Part shown: piece after piece, positions 1-10,355 of the stretch
Numbering within the stretch: position 1 is the first letter of the stretch
Layout: the number at the start of each line of letters is the position of its first letter
DNA from: Gp6-AA40 sp036274155
GTDB taxonomy: Bacteria; Acidobacteriota; Vicinamibacteria; Vicinamibacterales; UBA2999
Assembly: GCA_036274155.1 (NCBI GenBank)
Contig: DASUGH010000183.1
Location: 1 to 64,000, forward strand
DNA length: 64,000 nt
Direction of reading: 5' to 3'
Program-made: the position numbers and the translations under genes
The notes under the pieces: generated by a model
Databases searched by the model: none
What the model was told of the DNA's origin: nothing
The model's input: only the letters and a program-made list of their open reading frames with translations

Positions 1-118
1 CTGGGTAAAGCGCCTTGGATGCTTCGGGATTACTACCCTGTGCTAGAGCCGTGCGACCACCGGCTGACAGGATGCCGAGCATCACGAAGCCGCAACCGAT
101 CCAGACGAACTTAGCCAT
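1..118 (-). CDS. N-terminal part of a secreted protein (runs off the window)
   Basis: The reverse strand from ATG at 118 reads MAKFVWIGCGFVMLGILSAG, continuing GRTALAQGSNPEASKALYP to the window edge. This is a classic signal peptide with a likely cut after Ala-Leu-Ala. A strong Shine-Dalgarno (AGGAGA) lies a few bases upstream of the ATG. Only 39 residues are visible, so the mature protein and its function cannot be identified. It is probably exported to the periplasm or beyond. Confidence 0.6.
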   Translation of the reverse strand, partial: MAKFVWIGCGFVMLGILSAGGRTALAQGSNPEASKALYP

Positions 119-216
119 GCTGGATCTCCTGCGGCGGAGCATTCACCCGGCTGCGGTTCGGCAAGAACCTGAACGCGGCGAATCCGGGTAGCCCCAGAAC
201 GTGGTCGCCCTGTCCG

Positions 217-726
217 TCAGGCCTGCCTGACTGCGGCTCCGGGGTAGAAGAAGAAATCGTGCTCGCCCGGGGGCGCATGACCGGCGATGCGCGCCGCGAG
301 CGCCAGCTGCGCGAGGTGCCTGATCTCGTGGAGCACCATGTGCGTCGCCAGCTTCCATCGCTGGACCGTGTAGTGTCCCAGCGCCGGTGAGCTGACGGTC
401 ATCATCGCGGCGGCTTCCGCCGCGTCCAACTGGTCGAGATAGCTGCGGAAGTCCTTTCGTACCAGATCGGCGTACTCGAAGAGCGCCGCCATGTCGCCGT
501 CTGCCACGCCGGTCGACTCTGGCGGGGTCGATCCCTCCAGACGGCACAAATGCCGTCGCTCGACGAGAAATACGTGATCGAGCAGTGCCTGCACCGTCCT
601 GAAGCGGCCGGACGGCTGCAGCGAGATCTTCAGACGCGCGGGATCCGCCATCAACCAGTCTCGCCACTTCCGGCGCTCGTGGTCGGAGTAGTCGAGCAGA
701 TCGTCCAGTTGAATCGCTACGCTCAT
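217..726 (-). CDS. DinB-family (four-helix, metal-binding) protein
   Basis: A 169-residue protein of the DinB/YfiT-like fold. The metal-binding histidines expected for this family are visible: H51 in the segment LLDHVF, and H133 and H137 in HMVLHEIRHLAQ. DinB-like proteins are often thiol-dependent S-transferases or of unknown function; the substrate cannot be read from sequence. It is the last gene of a three-gene operon, its ATG overlapping the stop of the upstream M16 gene by four bases (ATGA, 723-726), so it is probably translationally coupled. Family assignment is good; a specific reaction is not claimed. Confidence 0.8.
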   Translation of the reverse strand: MSVAIQLDDLLDYSDHERRKWRDWLMADPARLKISLQPSGRFRTVQALLDHVFLVERRHLCRLEGSTPPESTGVADGDMAALFEYADLVRKDFRSYLDQLDAAEAAAMMTVSSPALGHYTVQRWKLATHMVLHEIRHLAQLALAARIAGHAPPGEHDFFFYPGAAVRQA

Positions 727-2192
727 GATCCAAGTGCCTCACTGACGCTCATCACGCGGACCGGCCCGAGGTTCAAGGCGCGGATGCCCGCCTCGATCGC
801 CGCTCGATCTCCCGCGATGACGACGGCGAACTGCTGTGGCAGCACATACTTCGCCGCAGCCTGGGCCACGGCTGCGGACGTCACGGCCTGAATGCTGTCG
901 ACATAACGACTGAAGTAATCGTCAGGCAGCTTGTAGACGATGAGCTCTTCAACGTGCGAGGTGAGATCGCTGATCGTCTCGAACTCGCTCGGAAATCCCA
1001 GCGCGACGTAGTTCTTTGCCTTGGCGAGCTCGTCGGCGCCGACAGGTTTGCGAATGGCCTCGAGCTCGTTGAAGAACTCGCGCAGCGCTTCGGCGGTTTT
1101 GTCCGTCTGCACGCCAGCGCCGGCCACGAAGCTTCCCGCCGAGAGCCGCATCTCGAACCGGGAGCTCGCGCCGTAAGAGTATTGGTGCTCTTCCCGCAGG
1201 TTCTGGTTGAGCCGCGACGTGAACGACCCGCCGAGGATCGTGTTCAGGACCTGCAGCGTGAAGTAGTCGGGGGTCGAACGCGGCACCCCGACCCCGCCGA
1301 TGCGGATCTGCGACTGCGCCGCCTTCGGCATGTCGACAATCGTGATCTGGCGGCTGGTGAGCTGCGGGGCGTCCGGGACTCGCGCGCGTGCGGGAGCGCC
1401 GCGGTTCTTCCATGCGCCGAAGTGCTTCTCGAGGAGCGGCACGACGGCATCGGCGCGGATGTCGCCCACCGCGACGAGCGTCGCATTCGACGGCTGATAC
1501 ATCGCCTCGTGGAACGTGCGCAGATCGCCGGTCGTGAAGCCTTTGAGGGTGGCCTCGGTGCCGACGGCCGCCGTTCCGTAGCGATGAGTGGCGCCAAAGA
1601 CAGTGCGCGCGAAGGCCATGGGCGCCACCGAGGCAGGATCGTCGCGCGCCTGGAGCAGCGACGTGATTCGCTCCTTGCGGACTCTGTCCAGCTCCTTCTC
1701 CGAGAACGTCGGACGCAGCGCCACGTCGGCCATGATGGGCAGGGCGTCGCCGAGCCTCGCCGCGGGAACGTTCAGCCTGACGGCCGATGCGTCGAACGAG
1801 CTGACGGTTGCCAGGCTTGCGCCGAGCACTTCAACGGCATCTGCCAGCTGGAGCGCATCGCGCGCGCCGGCGCCCTCGTCGAGCATCGCCGCCGTGAGGC
1901 TCGCCACGCCGAACTTGCCGGCCGGGTCGTCGCCACTGCCGGCGAGCACGAGCAGATTGACCTGGACGAGCGGCACCTCGTGCGCCTCGATGAGCCACAC
2001 TGGAAGACCGTTCGACAGCGTGCGCTTCTGAATCGGCGGCAGGTTCAGGCGCGGCGCCGGGCCGAGCGCGGGAGGCTTCGAGCGATCGGCGCGCGGCTGT
2101 TGGGCGGCAATCGCGGTCGCCGCCGCCACCAGCACGACGGCGAGCACCGGAATCACGCGCGTTCTCTTGACGAGTGCCGGGCGCGGGGTCAT
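723..2192 (-). CDS. M16-family peptidase, non-catalytic partner subunit
   Basis: A 489-residue M16 (pitrilysin-like) zinc-peptidase homologue with an N-terminal signal or anchor segment (residues 11-30) ending in AIAAQQP. The position of the zinc-binding HxxEH signature instead reads GVASLTAAMLDEG (about residues 96-108), so zinc ligands and catalytic Glu are missing. The rest keeps family features such as NATLVAVGDI and the C-terminal half with QIRIGGVG. It follows a catalytic M16 gene with a four-base overlap. This matches the known arrangement of heterodimeric M16B peptidases, where one subunit supplies catalysis and the other substrate binding. Likely periplasmic. Confidence 0.88.
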   Translation of the reverse strand: MTPRPALVKRTRVIPVLAVVLVAAATAIAAQQPRADRSKPPALGPAPRLNLPPIQKRTLSNGLPVWLIEAHEVPLVQVNLLVLAGSGDDPAGKFGVASLTAAMLDEGAGARDALQLADAVEVLGASLATVSSFDASAVRLNVPAARLGDALPIMADVALRPTFSEKELDRVRKERITSLLQARDDPASVAPMAFARTVFGATHRYGTAAVGTEATLKGFTTGDLRTFHEAMYQPSNATLVAVGDIRADAVVPLLEKHFGAWKNRGAPARARVPDAPQLTSRQITIVDMPKAAQSQIRIGGVGVPRSTPDYFTLQVLNTILGGSFTSRLNQNLREEHQYSYGASSRFEMRLSAGSFVAGAGVQTDKTAEALREFFNELEAIRKPVGADELAKAKNYVALGFPSEFETISDLTSHVEELIVYKLPDDYFSRYVDSIQAVTSAAVAQAAAKYVLPQQFAVVIAGDRAAIEAGIRALNLGPVRVMSVSEALGS

Positions 2193-3535
2193 TTCGCTGC
2201 CTCCGGCTGCACGACGAGCTCGACGCGCCGGTCGGCGGGCAGCCAGTCGATCACGGCAGACTGCACGTCGGAAGCGGAGAGCGACGTGTAGCGTGCCAGG
2301 TCCTCGGCGAAGAAATCCGGCCCGCCGCCAGCCGTGTAGTAGGCGTTCAACTGATCCGCCTTGCCACCGAAGCCGCCGACGCGCTCCATCGCGCGATAGA
2401 ACGAGGCCTCAGTCTGGTTGACGGCGCGCTGAACCTCTCGCGACGTCGGCGCCTCGCGCCGCAGCCGCGCCAGCTCCTCGTCGATGGCCGTCTGCAGCTC
2501 GGCGATCGTGCGGCCGGGCCGCGCCGTGGCGATGATGTTGAACGAGCTGCCGAGCGCGCCCGATTGCTGATAGGCCGACACGTCCTGCGCCATCTGCGTG
2601 TCGTAGACCAGCCGCTTGTAGAGACGCGAGTTCTTCCCGCCGGCGAGCACCGAGGCGGTGACGTCGAGCGCGGCATCGCCCGGCGCATACATCCGCGGGG
2701 TCAGCCATGCGAGGTAGATCCGCGGCAGCGTCACGCGGTCCGTCAGCGTCTTTCGCTTCACCGACGTGAGGATGGCCGCGGGCGGCGCCACCGGTTCGAC
2801 CGGCGGCGACACGGCGATCTCGCCGAACCATTTCTCGACCAGCGCCTGCGTCCGATCGAGGTCGATGTCGCCGGCCACGACCAGGCTTGCGTTCGCGGGC
2901 GTGTAGTACTTCTTGAAGAACTCGACCACGTCTTCGTAGCTGGCCGCCGTGAGATCCGCCATCTCGCCGATCGTCGGCCAGCTGTACGGGTGAGCCGGCG
3001 GCCAGAGCATCCTGTCCAGCTCGATCGAGGCCATGCCGTAGGGCTGGTTTTCGTAGCTCTGGCGGCGCTCGTTCTTGACGACGTCGCGCTGGCCGTTCAC
3101 GCGCTCGGGCGTCATCGTGTCGAGCAGGTACGCCATCCGGTCCGACTCGAGGAACAGCGCCAGCTCGAGCGCGTTCGACGGCACCTGGATCACATAGTTG
3201 GTGCGATCGTTCGACGTCGAGCCGTTGTTGTCGCCGCCCGCCGATTCGAGCAGTGTGTCGAACTCGCCTTCCTTGACGTGCTTCGACCCTTCGAACATCA
3301 GGTGTTCGAAGAGGTGCGCAAATCCGGTTCGCCCCTGTTTTTCGTTCGCCGAGCCGACGTGGTACCACATGTTGATAGCCACGATCGGCACGCTCTTGTC
3401 CTGATGCAGGATCACGGTGAGACCGTTCGACAATCGAAACTGTCGATAGGGCACCTGCAATGATGCGAGGGTCTGTCCCCCGAGCGGCACGACGATGAGC
3501 GCCAGCAGCGCGATGACGAAGGCGAGGCGAGCCAT
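2189..3535 (-). CDS. M16-family zinc peptidase, catalytic subunit
   Basis: A 448-residue M16B peptidase. The inverted zinc motif HLFEH is at residues 74-78 in GFAHLFEHLMFEG, with a downstream acidic ligand expected in VKNERRQSYEN (about residue 154). An N-terminal hydrophobic segment (residues 4-20) is a likely signal peptide or anchor, so the enzyme should act in the periplasm on peptides or damaged proteins. It is the first gene of the operon: its stop overlaps the start of the non-catalytic partner by four bases (2189-2192). Together with the DinB-family gene, the three should be one transcript reading leftward. Confidence 0.92.
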   Translation of the reverse strand: MARLAFVIALLALIVVPLGGQTLASLQVPYRQFRLSNGLTVILHQDKSVPIVAINMWYHVGSANEKQGRTGFAHLFEHLMFEGSKHVKEGEFDTLLESAGGDNNGSTSNDRTNYVIQVPSNALELALFLESDRMAYLLDTMTPERVNGQRDVVKNERRQSYENQPYGMASIELDRMLWPPAHPYSWPTIGEMADLTAASYEDVVEFFKKYYTPANASLVVAGDIDLDRTQALVEKWFGEIAVSPPVEPVAPPAAILTSVKRKTLTDRVTLPRIYLAWLTPRMYAPGDAALDVTASVLAGGKNSRLYKRLVYDTQMAQDVSAYQQSGALGSSFNIIATARPGRTIAELQTAIDEELARLRREAPTSREVQRAVNQTEASFYRAMERVGGFGGKADQLNAYYTAGGGPDFFAEDLARYTSLSASDVQSAVIDWLPADRRVELVVQPEAAK

Positions 3536-3647
3536 GATCCCTCCGGCCCGCTATTCTCGCATTCGCGGTCGAGCCCTGCCACTGGCAGGCACCCGGCTTG
3601 CAGCCTCGTGACGTGCGGGCCGAGTGGCCGTGCAGAACGAGGTAGCC

Positions 3648-4118
3648 ATGTCGGGGCGTCACAGCACAGCCGTGCGTCGCTTCCAGCCGATCTCACGCCT
3701 GAAGGGTTATACCGTCGACGACAAGGTCAGCGACCCTCGTGGTTGGGATGCCGTCGACGGCGCCGGCCGCACGATCGGCGAGGTCAAGGATCTGCTCGTT
3801 GACACCGATCGCCTGGCGTCCTATCTTGTGGTAGACGTCGACCTTCGCGCACTCGAGCTCGACGGCGATCCGCGGGTGCTGGTACCGATGAACCACGCTC
3901 ATCGCGACGGCGACCGGAAACGCATCGTCGTGCCGGGTCTGACCAGAAGCCGTATCGCCGCGCTGCTCCTCGAACGGGCAGACGCGGAAACGGAGTTCTG
4001 GGACCGATGGTGGCGCGGGAGCGACGCCGCAGCCGAAGAGGTACCGACCAGGGCTGCCGAACCGGTGGACGCGTCCGAGCTGCACACCTTTCCAATCGAG
4101 CGTCCGCGTCGTCCATGA
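3648..4118 (+). CDS. PRC-barrel domain protein
   Basis: A 156-residue soluble protein. The segment from GYTVDDKVSDPRGWDAVDG through IGEVKDLLVDTD, YLVVDVDL and RVLVPMNHA has the typical spacing of a PRC-barrel (photosynthetic reaction-centre H-like beta-barrel), a module often found in small stress or adaptor proteins. The C-terminal third is acidic/Trp-rich (TEFWDRWWRG) and then Pro/Ala-rich. The ATG at 3648 is preferred over the GTG at 3624 because GAGGT lies just upstream of it. It is divergent from the M16 operon and precedes a small membrane protein by about 20 bp. Exact function unknown. Confidence 0.75.
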   Translation: MSGRHSTAVRRFQPISRLKGYTVDDKVSDPRGWDAVDGAGRTIGEVKDLLVDTDRLASYLVVDVDLRALELDGDPRVLVPMNHAHRDGDRKRIVVPGLTRSRIAALLLERADAETEFWDRWWRGSDAAAEEVPTRAAEPVDASELHTFPIERPRRP

Positions 4119-4139
4119 TGACATCCCGAGGTGAGCGCG

Positions 4140-4325
4140 ATGGATGAAGTACGAGTCGTCCGCAGACGTACGTTGGCGTGGCCGCTGCTGATCGCCATCC
4201 TCATCGTGGTGATCATCGTCGGGTGGTTGCTGTTCTCGATGCGCGGGACACCACGATCAGGGCTCCGCTCGGTCCCGTCGGCCGATCGGCCCGTCGCGAT
4301 GGTCGTCGCCGGCGCGCCGCGCTGA
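4140..4325 (+). CDS. Small single-pass membrane protein
   Basis: A 61-residue protein with a basic N-terminus (VRVVRRR), one strongly hydrophobic helix (WPLLIAILIVVIIVGWLLFS) and a short polar tail. The ATG at 4140 is chosen because GAGGTGAG lies 5-11 bases upstream. A GTG nine bases earlier is the alternative. It starts 21 bp after the PRC-barrel gene and is probably in the same transcript. PRC-barrel proteins and small membrane proteins often travel together in envelope-stress clusters, but no function can be read here. Its stop is followed at once by the palindromic repeat array. Confidence 0.6.
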   Translation: MDEVRVVRRRTLAWPLLIAILIVVIIVGWLLFSMRGTPRSGLRSVPSADRPVAMVVAGAPR

Positions 4326-4328
4326 ATC

Positions 4329-4408
4329 CTTCGCAGAACCGAGCTTCAGCTCGGTTTACAGACCTTCGCAGAACCGAGCTTCAGCCCGCTCCTTCGCAGA
4401 ACCGAGCT

Positions 4409-4427
<19 letters not shown>
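4329..4427. repeat. Array of three palindromic REP-like units
   Basis: Three tandem copies of a unit beginning CTTCGCAGAACCGAGC start at 4329, 4364 and 4392. The core AACCGAGCTTCAGCTCGGTT is a perfect-stem hairpin (CCGAGC / GCTCGG, TTCA loop). The middle copy has a decayed right arm (CAGCCCGCTC). The array lies between the convergent ends of the small membrane protein and isocitrate dehydrogenase. Copy 3 overlaps the last codons and stop of the latter. Further copies lie at 6694, 6736, 45182 and 56066. It may act as a bidirectional terminator or be a mobile REP-type element. Confidence 0.85.
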
Positions 4428-6643
<2,216 letters not shown>

Positions 6644-6693
6644 GAGGCTCCGGAACACACGAGGGCTCGAGGCGTGAGAACGGCCGCGGGCCC

Positions 6694-6757
6694 TGCGCAG
6701 AACCGAGCTTCAGCTCGGTTACGAACTCTTTGTCCAACCGAGCTAAAGCTCGGTTCT
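6694..6757. repeat. Inverted pair of palindromic REP-like units
   Basis: Two copies of the family seen at 4329-4427 lie in opposite orientation. One (6694-6720) reads GCAGAACCGAGCTTCAGCTC and on into GGTT. The other (6736-6755) has core AACCGAGCTAAAGCTCGGTT, which read on the reverse strand again starts CAGAACCGAGC. The pair sits in the 239-bp interval between the divergent icd and purE genes. It resembles paired REP/BIME arrangements and could affect transcripts leaving in either direction. Confidence 0.8.
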
Positions 6758-6882
6758 GGAAAAATGAAATCAATTGTCACTCAAAATCCGGTGGTCCATC
6801 GAGCGCACGACGTGCGCCCGGCGGAAGGACTGTTGGACGGGGCCCGCAGCTGATACAGTCCATCTGGAGCGTCCATCGCGAG

Positions 6883-7377
6883 ATGTCAGATTCCGCCTCT
6901 CCACTCGTCGCCGTGATCATGGGCTCGTCGTCGGACTGGGAGACGATGCAGCACGCCGTGGAGGTTCTCGACCGCTTTGGCGTGCAGTCGGAACGGCACA
7001 TCGTGTCGGCGCATCGCACGCCGGTCTGGATGGCGGAGTTTGCGACGGGCGCGGAGGCGCGCGGCACGGAGGTCATCATCGCCGGAGCCGGTGGCGCCGC
7101 GCATCTGCCGGGGATGGTCGCTGCGCACACGGTGCTTCCGGTGCTGGGCGTGCCGGTACAGAGCGCGGCGCTGCAGGGACTCGACTCGCTTCTCTCGATC
7201 GTGCAGATGCCCGGCGGCGTTCCGGTGGCGACGCTGGCGATCGGCAAGGCGGGCGCTACCAACGCGGGACTGCTGGCGGTGGCCATCCTGGCCACGTCGC
7301 GCCCCGAGCTGCGCGCGCGGCTGCGCGCCTTTCGCGACGAGCAGACGCAGAAGGTACGCCAGGAACGGCTGCCGTGA
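6883..7377 (+). CDS. purE: N5-carboxyaminoimidazole ribonucleotide mutase PurE
   Basis: A 164-residue class I PurE, the usual length. It carries the signature VIMGSSSDWETM near the N-terminus, VSAHRTP, and the GAGGAAHLPGM and VQMPGGVPVATLAIGKAGATNA segments that form the active site. It converts N5-CAIR to CAIR in de novo purine synthesis. The ATG at 6883 is chosen because the family begins right before the SSSDW motif; upstream in-frame sequence overlaps the palindromic repeats and is not conserved-looking. Its stop overlaps the purK start by four bases (GTGA), giving the classical purE-purK operon. No purine riboswitch was recognised upstream. Confidence 0.96.
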   Translation: MSDSASPLVAVIMGSSSDWETMQHAVEVLDRFGVQSERHIVSAHRTPVWMAEFATGAEARGTEVIIAGAGGAAHLPGMVAAHTVLPVLGVPVQSAALQGLDSLLSIVQMPGGVPVATLAIGKAGATNAGLLAVAILATSRPELRARLRAFRDEQTQKVRQERLP

Positions 7378-8537
7378 GCCTGCATGGCGGCTTTGGCACG
7401 CACGCCCGGGTGATTGCGCCGGGCGCGGCGCTCGGGGTGCTCGGCAGCGGACAGCTCGGACGCATGTTCACCATCGCCGCCCGGCGGATGGGGTACCGCG
7501 TCCACACGTTTTCTCCCGACGAAGACACGCCGACCGGACAGGTGGCCGACGTCGAGGTTTCGGCTTCCTACGAAGATCTCGACGCGCTGCGCGCCTTTGC
7601 CCGTCAGGTGGCCGTGGTCACGTTCGAGTTCGAGAACGTGCCGATCGACGCCATCGATGCCGTCGAGGCGCTGACGCCGGTCCGGCCGTCTGGTGTGGCG
7701 CTGCACACGGCACAGGAGCGGGCACGGGAGAAGACCTTTCTCGCCGATCGCGGCATCCCGACCGCCCCGTTCGCCCGCGCCGCCTCCCTCGACGAGCTCT
7801 GGAACGCCGTGGCGCTGATCGGCACGCCGGCCATCGTCAAGACCGCGGCGTTCGGCTACGACGGCAAGGGGCAGCACACGGTGATCACGCCGGCGGACGT
7901 CGACCATATCTGGAGCGCGATCGGCCATCAGGAGGCCATCGTCGAGAAGCGCATCGCCCTGCAGGCGGAGATCTCCGTGATAGCGGCGCGCGGTCTCGAT
8001 GGCGAGGTGGCGCAGTACGCGCCGTTCGAGAACCGGCATCGTCATCACATCCTCGACGTGACGACGGCGCCCGCCGCAGTGCCGTTGGCGGTCTCGCGGC
8101 GGGCGGCCGAGATCACCCATGCGATCCTCGAGGAGCTGCAGTACGTCGGCGTGCTGTGCGTCGAGTTCTTCCTGAGCACCGACGGAGAGCTGCTCGTGAA
8201 CGAGCTGGCGCCGCGCCCGCACAACTCGGGGCACCTGACGTTCGACGCCGCGGCGACGAGCCAGTTCGAACAGCAGGTGCGCGCCATCTGCGGGTTGCCG
8301 CTCGGAGCAACCGATCTGCTGCGGCCGTCGGCGATGGCCAACCTGCTGGGGGATCTCTGGCTCGGCGGCGAGCCGAACTGGGCGGCTGCCTGCCGCTTCC
8401 CCGACGTGAAGCTGCATCTCTACGGCAAGTCGCAGGCGCGGCCGGGGCGGAAGATGGGCCACCTGACCTGCCTGGCCCGCACCGTGGAAGAAGCACAGGA
8501 CCGCGTGCTGGCAGCGCGTGATGCGCTGCTGATCTGA
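7374..8537 (+). CDS. purK: N5-carboxyaminoimidazole ribonucleotide synthase PurK
   Basis: A 387-residue ATP-grasp enzyme making N5-CAIR from AIR, bicarbonate and ATP, the substrate for PurE. Visible are the N-terminal GVLGSGQLGRM dinucleotide-like loop, VTFEFENVP, the KTAAFGYDGKGQ ATP-grasp loop, EKRIALQAEISVI, and the C-terminal NELAPRPHNSGH active-site signature. The start is the GTG at 7374, overlapping the purE TGA as GTGA, with AGGAA about eight bases upstream. Longer upstream in-frame sequence overlaps purE out of frame and is not real. Cytoplasmic, co-transcribed and translationally coupled with purE. Confidence 0.96.
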   Translation: MSLHGGFGTHARVIAPGAALGVLGSGQLGRMFTIAARRMGYRVHTFSPDEDTPTGQVADVEVSASYEDLDALRAFARQVAVVTFEFENVPIDAIDAVEALTPVRPSGVALHTAQERAREKTFLADRGIPTAPFARAASLDELWNAVALIGTPAIVKTAAFGYDGKGQHTVITPADVDHIWSAIGHQEAIVEKRIALQAEISVIAARGLDGEVAQYAPFENRHRHHILDVTTAPAAVPLAVSRRAAEITHAILEELQYVGVLCVEFFLSTDGELLVNELAPRPHNSGHLTFDAAATSQFEQQVRAICGLPLGATDLLRPSAMANLLGDLWLGGEPNWAAACRFPDVKLHLYGKSQARPGRKMGHLTCLARTVEEAQDRVLAARDALLI

Positions 8538-8630
8538 ACGTTTCTCGCGCGAGGCCTCGCCAAACGTCCGGTCGTGGCAATGTGACGTACCGCCCGTGCC
8601 GACAGGCTGCGCGAAACACCGACCAGGAAC

Positions 8631-10343
8631 TCAGTGGTTTGCCGTTCGGACGGACTCGCCTTCCGCGGCGGCCGGGGCGTGCATCTCGATGACGTAGAGC
8701 AGCGGCACGCCCATTCGCTCGACGGTGTGGACGATCCGTCCCGGGTATTTCTGATGAAGGTTCCAGCGCGTAATGGAGAGGACCACGTCAGCATCGCGGT
8801 CGGGTTCGACCGTGACGAACCGCTGCAGGCGATCCCCGCCGGCGCGGATGTAGTAGCCGGCAAACCGTTCGCCGGCGCTGCTCGTCACCCGAATGCTGTG
8901 CGCCGGTGCCTCCTGGCGATAGTGCGCCGCCAGCCATTCGACGCCCTCCCGGTGAGACGCCGCCCAGTAATCGGTCTCGTACCGGCCGAACGCCGCGCTC
9001 AGTCCCCCGTGCAGGCGGTTGAAATACACCGACTGGAAGGGGTGCAGCGCCACCATGTCGGTCAGCGTCAGCGCTGCCAGCACGACGGCCGGTGCCGCCA
9101 CCGCCACTTTCAGCCACACGAACGGCCGGTCCAGCAGCCATGAGAGGCCGCACCCGGTCACGACCGCGAGCAGCGGCAGCACGAACAGGAAGTGGCGGTA
9201 TGCGTCGTACATCACCGCGTGCGTCAGGATCGCGACGACCGGCAGCCCGAGCATCGCGACGAGAACGAACAGCAGCTGCGACTGGAGGTGGCGTTGTGGT
9301 TCGTCCTTCCGTGATCGCAGGCGATCGAAGACGAGCGCGAGGGCGACGCCCGGCAGGATCACCGCGTAGAAGTCGGGCAGCGTGATCGCGAACCAGCGCG
9401 GCAGGTAGTGCCACGGCAGCTCGGCCGGGCCGACGAGGGCGCCGTCGTACAGCGTGGGAGCCACATATTCGAAGTGGGCGATCGCGCGCAGCGCCTTCCA
9501 CATGTTGACGAACGGCCGCCGCTGCGCGTACGGCCACCACGGCAGCATGACGAGCCACGCCGTGAGGAGGGCACCGGCCCAGGATCGCGAAAACGCCACG
9601 ATGTCCGCGCCGAGTGCCCGACGGAGATAGGCTGGATCCTCTCTGGCACGGGCGATCGCCCAGCACGCAAACAGCCACGCATAGCACCCGACGAGGACGA
9701 TGGCGCCGACGCGCACGCCGAGCGCGAGGCCGATGACGACGCCGATGAGCAGCGTCTGCCGCGTCGTCGGCCGCGGCAGCGACCGGTAGGCCGCCAGGAT
9801 CGCGCCGAGCGACAGCAGGAACAGTGTTGCGAACGGCACGTCCTTCGGATTGTTGAAGGTCTGCCCGTACCACCCCGGGGTCAGGACGAGGATCAGGACT
9901 GCGAAGAACCCGGCGCGGGCGCCCATGAGCCGCCTGGCGAGCCAGTTGGCGCCCCAGAGCGCGAGCCAGCCGGTGAGCGCCGTCACGAGGTGGCCGCTCT
10001 CGTACAGACCGAGCGGCGAGCGATCGGCGATGAGGCGGCTGATGCCGTTGAAGAAGCTGCCGTACAGGCGCTGATTGTCCTCGCTGAGGATGCTGCGGGC
10101 CGTGAACCAGGACGAGTACCAATCGATCCAGTACTTGCCGTTCGTGGCCGAATGTTCTTCGTCCCACGTCATGCCGTAATCGCGGAACGTGACCACGATC
10201 ACCACGAGCGTTACCGCCAGCAGGAGCCGCGCCGCAAGACGCCAGCGGGCTTCCACGCGCTGCGCGCGCGAGTCGTGGACGCTTCCCGCGCCGGCACGTC
10301 CCGCCGCGTCAATCGTGGGCGCGCGCTTTGCAGCTAGAATCAC
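8631..10343 (-). CDS. GT-C type membrane glycosyltransferase (GT39/ArnT-like)
   Basis: A polytopic protein of up to 570 residues. The first membrane helix (about 38-53) is followed by the acidic motif GMTWDEEH (D61, E62, E63), the typical first-loop catalytic site of GT-C enzymes using polyprenyl-phosphate sugars. About ten further hydrophobic helices follow, then a C-terminal soluble domain (from about 470, with AASHREGVEWLAAHY). It probably transfers a sugar to a lipid or glycan in the periplasm. The start is uncertain: the GTG at 10343 leaves only 12 bp to the divergent GT2 gene, and no clear in-frame alternative with a ribosome site was found. It is paired with GT2 and methyltransferase genes. 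Confidence 0.8.
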   Translation of the reverse strand: MILAAKRAPTIDAAGRAGAGSVHDSRAQRVEARWRLAARLLLAVTLVVIVVTFRDYGMTWDEEHSATNGKYWIDWYSSWFTARSILSEDNQRLYGSFFNGISRLIADRSPLGLYESGHLVTALTGWLALWGANWLARRLMGARAGFFAVLILVLTPGWYGQTFNNPKDVPFATLFLLSLGAILAAYRSLPRPTTRQTLLIGVVIGLALGVRVGAIVLVGCYAWLFACWAIARAREDPAYLRRALGADIVAFSRSWAGALLTAWLVMLPWWPYAQRRPFVNMWKALRAIAHFEYVAPTLYDGALVGPAELPWHYLPRWFAITLPDFYAVILPGVALALVFDRLRSRKDEPQRHLQSQLLFVLVAMLGLPVVAILTHAVMYDAYRHFLFVLPLLAVVTGCGLSWLLDRPFVWLKVAVAAPAVVLAALTLTDMVALHPFQSVYFNRLHGGLSAAFGRYETDYWAASHREGVEWLAAHYRQEAPAHSIRVTSSAGERFAGYYIRAGGDRLQRFVTVEPDRDADVVLSITRWNLHQKYPGRIVHTVERMGVPLLYVIEMHAPAAAEGESVRTANH

Positions 10344-10355
10344 TGACGCCTCTGC

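Noticed and set aside
954..2291. Long reading frame opposite the M16 gene (445 codons)
   Set aside because: It mirrors the coding frame of a clear M16 gene; Arg/Ala/Gly-rich composition with no family pattern. High-GC shadow.
6758..6882. Possible purine riboswitch before purE
   Set aside because: No purine-riboswitch core or matching helices could be traced; only palindromic repeats lie in the interval.
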